The notes beneath the pieces were generated by a model. The model was given only the letters and a program-made list of their open reading frames with translations, searched no databases and was not told where the DNA came from. From Megaleporinus macrocephalus (taxonomy: Eukaryota; Chordata; Actinopteri; Characiformes; Anostomidae), in contig CM038706.1 in the NCBI GenBank assembly GCA_021613375.1, forward strand, positions 20,031,366-20,095,365: a stretch of DNA of 64,000 bases, written 5' to 3'. Each line of letters opens with the position of its first letter. Position 1 is the stretch's first letter. Shown here in pieces: positions 47,801 through 57,850 of this stretch. A program made the translations under genes and the position numbers.

Positions 47801-48673
47801 TTCATAAAAAAAATAGTCCAGGCTGGCACCGTGCCGTTATCCATCTTCATACCTTTTTCTTCTTTCTTGCAAATCAGCACAGTGTCAACTCGTATCGCTT
47901 GTTTGTTAATGTCCGTTTTGGAAATAGTGTATGTTCTACGTGGTATCTCTAACTCTCACATGCGTTTAGTTTTCGTGTGTTCTTGTGACAAAAACGTGTT
48001 TTGGACTGAAGCTAGATAAGTCTGTGATTTTTCAGAGTGAAAGTCATGTAATTCGTGACCCCGTGTTGCTGATCAGTCATGTAGTGACTAATGTAAAATA
48101 AGCACACATGGCCCATAATACTACGTTAAATTGCTATAGATTTTTTTTAATGTATTAATTTTTTAAACAGATACAATCCTGAAATCAAAAACCACCACAG
48201 CCCCCTCAGCATCCCCACTTCCTGTGTCCCTGTTTTTTGTTGTTGTTGTTGTTTTTTAAGGTGTGACTATGGTTATGAGGTTTAGGCAGACCATATTTCC
48301 AACGTTTTTTTAAAGTACAAACTAAACTTGGCCTATTTTCAGTGAGTCACTGGTGTATAAATGCAGTAGAGCCATTAGCACTGCAACAGAGTTATCAGAG
48401 AGATCCAGTGACTGACTGTGATGGACAACAATAACAAACACTGTAAGTATGTTCTGCCTAATATTTTGAACAACTGGTATAGTTCAAATAGTTGTTATTA
48501 TTAGCCGTATATGAAAGCTTAAAAAACAAAACAAAAAGAAGTTAAAACAGTGTCTGTAAGCGGTATGGAGTTGAAGCGGAGCACCATGGTCATGATTAGA
48601 GCGAGGAGCTGTGTTTTTAGAAAGTCAGAGCGTCAGTGTTCTCGCCAAATACTGCGCTCAAATTCAGAACATT

Positions 48674-48711
<38 letters not shown>

Positions 48712-51700
48712 TGTTAATAATTGCTGATCCTGAAATTCAGCCCACGTCAGTGTGCTCTCTTGCTTTGAAATTGCTGCAATGTCATTCCGTCCCATGAGCC
48801 AGTCCTTTTTTCCACACTGTGACTGTGGCTGCCACAGCTCACAAACCATGGCCATTCACAGTGTTTGCGCAGCAGAGCTGTTTAGCAGATCTGCATACTA
48901 AAAATTCACTAATCACAACTTAGTGAGTTCTACAGACATGACACAGAGTCAGTCTCGAGTCGCTGACAATAAAGATGCAATTCAAAGGAAAAGCGTTGCT
49001 TCAAGCCCTAACCTTTTAAGAAAGCCTGTGTAGCACAGTTTTGTTCTGAAGTGTAAGCGAGGAGTGGGAAGTAGAAAACTTAGAGCACAGTTGAAGTGAT
49101 TACAGAAACTCTTTGAGCAAGGAGTGGAAATGTATACAGCCGTCAGATATACAGCCATTACAATAAATTAAATGAACTTGATGTTATAAATTTTGATTGA
49201 AAGAACTAAAACTCACGATTAGTACTAGAATAATAAAAGTTCTGTGAAAATGTAAGAGTTTAAAAAGCTTTGTTTGCACTGTGTATTGTTGCAAAACAAG
49301 TTTTACAAAACAAGTGTTAACACAAAGATTTTCCTTTAGTGTAAAAATTACAAAAAACAGTTACTTATAAAGATATGACTTCTGTTGTTGTTTGTCAAAA
49401 ACCTTGTGAAATTAACTTTTACATTCAGTAATTTTCTACAAAGTTACCTTTATGGAGATCTAACATTTTGTTATATTTATATATTTCTGATCCCAGAATT
49501 CACATGTGTCTCATACAGAAGGCAAGAAATCATGGAAATTTTGATCTAACCACTGTTGATGTTTTTCCTTCTGTTTATTGTTTTGTGTATTTGTAGGTGG
49601 ATGGGGAGCTCCTGGAATGCCTGGAATTGGACTTGATAATGTGTCCAATCCTGGATTCAACATGCCTGCAATGGTAAGTCGCGTTCCTTGGATTGGTGAA
49701 CGTTTTAGTGAACAAAAACTACATAATCATTGGATGAACTGCATCAAGTGTTTTTAATAATTTAAAAAATACTTTAATATTCTTTCTCTCACTGTTAAAA
49801 TAAACCTACCCTTAAAATTAAATTATAGAAAATTAAGTTCATATCTTTGTCAGTGGGCAAACTTACAAATCAGCAAGGGATCAAATATTTATTTCTTCTA
49901 CTCTAAAGGTCAGACATCATGTATATATGAAGAGGTATAAGAGACATTGTATTTATTAAGAAGTTAATATAACATTAACATTGTAATACTGTTATCTTAT
50001 TATAATATTATTTTATAATATAATTGTCCAGGGCTAAACTTGGTGGAGTGAAAACATCCAAACATTTAAAAAATAGACAAAAAAACTTGTACAGTATGCA
50101 TTTTAAAATTGTAAACTACCATCTCATGCATTCATATCTTAATACTTAGTTCATGCCTGACAGGAAGTAGTGCATTTTAGCAGACTTAACATTTCCCACT
50201 GGCTTATTTAATGGGGGTTGCTTGATTTTGGGTTTAAACATGTACAACTTGTATCTTAATTTCACTTTCTGGCAGACAGAGGAGGTGGTTTTCTCCATTT
50301 TATGGTTTGTCGCAAAACTTCTTCATAACCTGGGGGACTTTTCCTTCCCTCTTTCACCATTGTTCAGTTAATTCAGTGAAACTGAAACTAAATTTAAACC
50401 GAGCTAGACGTTTCAGTCTATTTCAGTAACTTGATTTTAAATTTAAAAAAAATCCTGATTGTGTAACCTCACATCTTGTCCAAACTTTTCTTCTAATTAT
50501 TTCTAGATATTTTATTAATTTTAGTGTCATTATTATCAGAGTACTTTGATCTTGACTGATAGCAATAGCCAGATTGTGATAAGGTAGATCATTCTAACCT
50601 ATCCCCAGCCTTCTAGAGGCATCAGCCCAAAGACACTTTCTTTAAAAAAAAGTATAAAAAGACCCTAAAAGAACTTGAAACTGGTACTTACCTGTATTCT
50701 TAGGGAGTGGCAGCACGCGGGCCACCCAGCTTTTATAGTCTTCACTGGACTTGGGAAAATCACTGTTGTAGGGGGATCCAGTGTACGTGGGGAATGAAAA
50801 AAACATTTATTATGGCATTATATTAAAGTAATTAAAGCACTTTACTTACCTGTAACATCAGAGGACAATCGCATGCTTCAAAATATCCAATCATGTGTAC
50901 ATGTGGCTGTTTCCGTCATAAGCTTTACTTCAGATCTACCCTGTGCTGTGCAAATATCTCTTTTGGTTTAGTCCGGACTGGCCTATAGAGTATATAAGTG
51001 GATATTCTGTAGTAGTGGGAGAGGTTTGAAGACGAGAGAGTCTGAATGGGTATGAAAACAGCGTTGTGTTGGCCGAGTGATACAACTCAAGAGACTAAGA
51101 AGTGAAAATATGTTTTTTATGGTTTAAATATATTTTTTTTCGTTTGTTTTGTTTTTTTGGTTGTGCAAACAATAAAGTTGCACGAAGTGAAAAAGCCCTC
51201 GCAGTTGTGCTTGAATGCTTTATTCCTGCTTCCCCACTATTTAAACTAGGAACCTCATGACCACCCAACCCACACTATCACACAGGTATACACAAATAAA
51301 GCACCTAGGGTGGGCAGCTGAATTAGTCCTGTTTCCTTGCTAAAACTTATCGAACCTCAGTGTCAGTGCATATCGTGTGTTGTGAAAATGTCTCTAAGTA
51401 GCAGGACAAATATTTTTACCATATCGCCTACTCCTGTTTGACAGTTGGTTTGCAATTAATGACCGCTTGAGGTCTGTGACCCGCACTGTTGTCAACGGTG
51501 CTTTGACTTTTGGCCTCCTCCCCACCCATCACCAGCCAGCTCACCTGTCCATGTGTGTCAACTACTACACCCTCAGTTACCTCACTGTGCCATCCAGATG
51601 CACCAGCATTGAGATAGGATTGGACTGTTTTAGCTCACGCCCTTTTTACATAAAGCCTCAGAGTCATAGACTGCCTCAGTCATACACTGCCTCTACCTGT

Positions 51701-54700
51701 GCAGCTTCTAAAGCTTTGCTATCCAGATTTCAAACAGAGACTCTTTTCTTTGGTGTTTAGTTTATTAAACTAAAAATACTGTTTGACCAGAGGAGGATGG
51801 GTCTCCCCTTGTGAGTCTGGTTCCTCCCAAGGTTTCTTCCTCCAGCTCTGAGGGAGTTTATCTTGCCACTGTTGCCTCTGGCTTGCTCACTGGGATATAT
51901 GTTGTAACTGTCTGTTTTCAAAACTCTGTAAAGCTGCTTTGAGGCAACATTGTTGTAAAAAGCGCTATATAAATAAACTTGACTTGACTTGTTCTCTCAG
52001 CCAGGACCAGGCATGCCTCAGGCACCAGGGACGGGCTACCCAGGAGGCCCAGCTCCAGGTCAGCCAATGCCGGGCTACCCACAAGCCCCTGCAACCAATC
52101 CATCCATGCCAGGCTACCCACAAGCCCCTGCACCCAATCCATCCATGCCGGGCTACCCACAAGCCCCTGCACCCACTCCATCCATGCCAGGTTACCCACA
52201 AGCACCTGCAACCAATCCATCCATGCCAAACTACCCTCAGACACCTTCTCCCAATCCATCCATGCCCGGGTACGGAGGAGGGTACGGAGGAGGTGCTCCT
52301 GTGGTTCCTGCTGTCAACGTAAGTGTCTTGTCTTAATAAGATTTTTAAATAAGCTTTTAAAGAGACATTATCCACTATTTTACTGCTGGGCTGGCCTGAA
52401 CAGCGTTTTCTATACACATTAATACTTTTTGGTGTTTCCAAGTACCCAAGTGCTCGTTCTTAAACAACCCCTAAAAAGTCTTTACATTACATTAACTGCA
52501 CATTATAACTTACATTACATAATTAGTCATACATTTAAAAAATCTAAATCTATTCAGCAACAGTATATTAATAGACATCCTGAAGCCCACCAGTTGGCCC
52601 AGTGAACCATTTATTGATATTTTCAGTGTGTCACTGGTGTACAAATGAGTTATTAGAGAGATCTCGTGATTGACTGTAATGGATAACAATAACATTCACT
52701 GTAAGTATGTTCTGCCTAATAGTTTTTATTTTTCAGGGGTATAGTTTAAATAGTTATTGTTAGACATATATGAAAGCTTAAAAAACAGAAAGAAGTTTCT
52801 GTGTCTGTAAGCGGTGTGGTGTGGGAGCGGAGCACCATGGTTTTGGTCAGAGTGTCAGTGTTCTCGAAAACATGCATGCATAGCCAAATACTATGCTCAA
52901 ATTCAGAAAATTGTATTATTATTATTTGTTAATAGTTGCTGATCCTAACATCAAGAGGTGCTGCAGCACCTACACTTTTGGTGTTTCCAAGTACCCGAGT
53001 GCTTGTTCTTAAACAACCCTTTTTAACAACACTTTTTACATTAACTTTACATTATAATTTACATTACATAATTAATCATAATTTTAAGCATGTTGTTTAA
53101 TGCAATCAAAATCAAAATCTATTCAGCAGGCAGCGACATTATTTTAATAGTCATTAGTTTGTCCTAGGTTTTCTTTTATTTTATATTATTTGGTTATTTT
53201 ATTTCTCTGGTTTCCATGGAAAGCAGCAGGAAAGTTTTCACGCAAACTGAGTTGAGTACAGTCATAGCCGGGCTACAGAGAGCGGAGTGAAGGACTGAGG
53301 GGCTTTTACAGTTACTGGCTTATCTGTGCATGAGCAAGATGCAGACATAATAAATGAAATCATGTAGTCGCATTATTCGGGCCGGCCCTAGTCCTAACCC
53401 TTAACCCGTTTATACAAGTATATTGTATGATTATATGAAGATGTTGTTTCTTAATGCTTTTGCTCTGTGTTTTCTACATTTAGCGTGGATACAGAGGAAC
53501 CATTCCAGATTTTCCTGGAGCTGATCCATTAAAAGATGCAGAAGTTCTTAGGAAGGCCATGAAGGGCTTTGGTAAATAAACTATGCTATATTCTTTTTCT
53601 CTCAACCTCTTACTACACATATACCTCTGTTGCTGCAGCGGCCTAATTTGCTGAGTGCTGTGCACTCCTGATGGAGGTTGGTTTGTGGTATGATAGGTTC
53701 AGGTTTTACAGACTGGGTTTTGTGGTAAATACACAGAGAGGATGAAGTTTCCACAGGATATTGGTTTCTGAACCTCTGAACGTTTCAACTTCTGTTTTTT
53801 ATGTGACTTTCTGTCTGATGTGTTTCAACAGGCACTGATGAACAGGCTATAATTAATCTACTTGGAAGCCGCTCCAACAGGCAACGTGTACCTCTTCTGG
53901 TTTCCTATAAGACTGCATATGGAAAGGTAATGCTAAAGAATAACATAATATAATATTACCTGTGATGGTGGAATTGATGGGTATCTTTCTAGCAGGTTAC
54001 TAACACCGCAGTCTAATTTCATGCCCTAAATATTTAGTGTACTTGAACTCTTGATTTCTTGATGTATTGTAGCTGATCATTCCTATACAACTTAATTTTT
54101 TCAGGACTTGATTAAGGATTTGAAGTCCGAGCTTTCTGGAAACTTTGAGAAGCTGGTGTTGGCCATGCTGAAGACTCCTGCTCAGTTTGATGCATCTGAG
54201 CTTAGAGAGGCCATTAAGGTTTGTATATAATTTTACAATCGCTCCCAAATCATGGTATAAGCATTTGATTTATGATTTCACCTTATATGTTTTTGAATGA
54301 CAAAATACTGCATGCATCCCCAAAGGCTGAGCACAGCCAAGAGGGTCAGTGGGAATGTTTTATCATTTAACATGATGATTTGATGCAGGGAGCAGGGACT
54401 GATGAAGCCTGCCTCATCGAGATCCTATCCTCTCGCTCCAACGCCGAGATCAGAGAAATTAATCAAATCTACAAAACTGGTTTGTTCTCTTTGCATTATC
54501 ACACCCATCAATTACAGATTATAGAAGGCCTCTGGCATTCTCTGTATGATCGGAATTTGAAGCAGGAATTAATTAATTCTGTTTTTCCTATTCAGAGTAT
54601 AAGAAGTCGTTGGAGGATGCTATCATTGGAGACACCTCAGGACATTTCCGAAGACTGCTGGTCTCTCTTGCTCAGGTAATGGGATACTGTACTGAGGGTC

Positions 54701-57700
54701 TGCCTGTGAATAATTACACCAAACAATTCACACCTCCTTTTTAAACTTTGAGGCGTGCCACAACTCAGGCTGAAAATAAAGAAGGACATTCTCTTTAGGA
54801 ACAGGTTCACATATTTGATGGAGAATTAGGTAAACATGAGACAGCGTTTTGAAAGAATGGCATGATATATAATAATAAATAGAAATTAAAGATAATCATT
54901 TTGAAGAAAACACAGAAAAAAGCTAAAATGCGTTGTGTTCCAATAACGGCCAACACTACCTTTTCCTTTATGCTGGATGAGTGACAAGCATCATCAATAT
55001 AAATTGGTCAGCTGCGGATGATGTATGGTGCTCTTTGATGGGCAGTCAGGTTTAAAACCATTTAAACGGTTCATGGTTTGAAAATGACAAGCATGCTTTA
55101 CAGATGAGAGGATTGCTTTTCATCATCTGAACGCTTCCTTACCCTGCACTTCCAAAAAGCCCATCATTACAGAAACAAAACGTTCAACTGTTTTCTTAGA
55201 ATAACATAAACAGTAAAGATCTTAACTAACATGTTTTGACTTGACAGTAATCCAGTTTGATTGCAAGTTCAACAAATTATTACTGTATTAATTACTTTTT
55301 ATTGTAGTCATGCTTATTAGTGCTTATTTTATTTGTTGTTGTTTTTTAAATACAAAGTGCATTTATTGCTGAGATAAATAGATAAATAGCTAAGAAAATA
55401 AAACATTTCTTAATACATTAACACAAAACTACACATTAATTTTCAACACAAGTAGCGATTGTTTAAAAAAGACAGACTTACAAAGTAATAATCTAATTAA
55501 CCTTACAGTTTCCTTATTGTTTACTTAATAGCAGAACATTTAAAACATTACACTATTGAATTTTGTCCTTATCTCACAGGGAAATCGTGATGAGAGAGAA
55601 ACTGTGGATATATCTTTAGCTAAACAAGATGCTCAGGTAAAGTGTGCCTTTTTAATTTTTTTTCTACTATATATATTTTGTTCTGGAAACAGCTACTACA
55701 TGTACACAGTATGTTTTGTTCAGAATCTTTATCAGGCTGGAGAAAATAAACTGGGAACAGATGAGTCCAAGTTTAACGCCGTCCTTTGTTCTCGTAGCAA
55801 AGCTCACCTTAGAGCAGGTAAGTAATACTTTTTTTTTTTTTTGCTACAGCCTGACAATAAAAGAAACAATACCTGTACATATCTATACATTGTTTACATA
55901 AGTTTGCAGTACCTTTTGCTCTGACATCTTTTATTCTGGAATTATATTAATAACGTAATTAATACTTTTTTCCTACTGTAAACATTAATGACGTGTTGTA
56001 CTGAGAGGCTCTTGGGGAAGTGGCCCCAGGCTGCATTAGCCAGTCATTTATTATTTTTTCCTTTCTTAGAGAAACCACTAAATCACACTTTTGTTGTTGA
56101 CCTAGTAGATGCAGGCTAAAACCACTGTTTAATTTTTTTTTTATTGCCACAAATGTGTTTTTCCCCCAAGCCAAGCTGTTAAAGCCACAATCAGGTCATT
56201 TTTCAATTAGCCAGAGTGTTCATGAAAGAGCTTGGGCTGTGTTGGTCTCCTAGATTTCTGAGCAGGAGAACTAACTTGATAAACCTGATTCAGAACCTTT
56301 GAAGGGTTTTGTATATGTGCACTGGTTGTAAATAATGCCATAAATGCCTGGATGTGTCTTAAATGCATTGTAGGAAAGTGTTTGCTATTGTAATTAAACT
56401 GAATGTAATTAAATTATTTTGTTACTATTTAATATATACTAGTAAATTAATGGTGATTTTTTTTTTATAAAAACAGTATTAAAATAAACCTTTCTATTCT
56501 TTCATAAGCCGACCTCACTGATTCCTTATTGTTGGCTGTGCTGCAATAGCAATGGGGCAGCACACATGACATATCATGATAGCCCTACTGCGTGTTGTCT
56601 GTATGCTCTGTATGTACATACAATCCAATTCAATCACAATAGCAACAGAAGTTGATTGAAGTGTGAGGTATACTTACTTGTTTGCTCTCTCAAAATATTA
56701 GTTCATGCCTAAAATCTGCAAATGGTTTCCTTAGATTATTTTCTTTGAATAAGGACAGGCTCAGTAACAGCATAGAGAGATCAAATTAAAAGGCAGTATT
56801 AGTCCTGTTTCTTGAATCCAGAGATGGACATTCTTTTGTATATATGCATGTAAACATCTAGTTTTGTGTAATCTGAAGTAATTAGAGCTGCAGCATGGAC
56901 TCTGAGAACAGCGTTTATTGAGTTTTAATTCTCTGTTTGCATGTACAGTGTTCAATGAGTACCAGCACATGTGTGGCAGAGACCTTGAGAAGAGCATTGA
57001 GAGGGAGATGTCCGGGGATCTGGAGGGTGGCATGCTGGCAGTCGGTAAGTTGTCTTATCTACCCTCAGCATGCTTTTCTGACCTTGTTGCAGGTGACACC
57101 CATATACTAACCACCGTCATGGACCACCAGATGCTGTGAATGTTTCAAGTTCATGTTTTTATGTTAGTATATTGGTGTATAATGTAAACATGCAAATGTT
57201 TATTAGTACCTTGTATATTCCACTGAACTTTAGTTGTAACAAAAAGTCTTTCCCCAAGAAGATTGTAATTACTGGGCAATCTTATGTTTGTGTGTTTACT
57301 TAACCAGTCCCAAACTCACCTTGTGGCAAATGCTTCCAATAATTTTTTGTTGCTTTTACTGTGATTGTGTTTTTGAGTTTATTCTAATGTTGTATTCTCA
57401 TTTGCTGTTTGGAGTGTAATTAATTTGCTTTAACCACTGTATTTCTCATAATGTCCTTCATTCTGCTGACCGCTCTCAGAGTAATATGGTAAAATATTTA
57501 CATGTACATTCACTACATCGACATTACGATGAACTTACATGTTGTGACACTTTGCAGTGCTGTCTTACCCGTTTCCTGTTTGTCTAGTGCACGGTGGTTT
57601 TAAGTGTTGAGTTTGTCACATTTGTAGTGCTTTTTCTTTCAGTCTTTCTATTCCCACATCTACCCTGCCTGTTCTTTTGTGTGAATCTAGATAAAGAACC

Positions 57701-57759
57701 AGTCTGGGCATTTTGAAAATCTGCTAGGAAGGCTGAGAACGCATCTAACCTCAGCTTAA

Positions 57760-57850
<91 letters not shown>

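Noticed and set aside
51467..51760. 97-codon plus-strand ORF before anxa11 exon 3
   Set aside because: No recognisable domain, no splice support, and it lies next to a retroposon tail; likely chance.
51918..52441. Long minus-strand ORFs opposite anxa11 exon 3
   Set aside because: Shadows of the 39-bp in-frame repeat; the plus-strand frame fits annexin A11.
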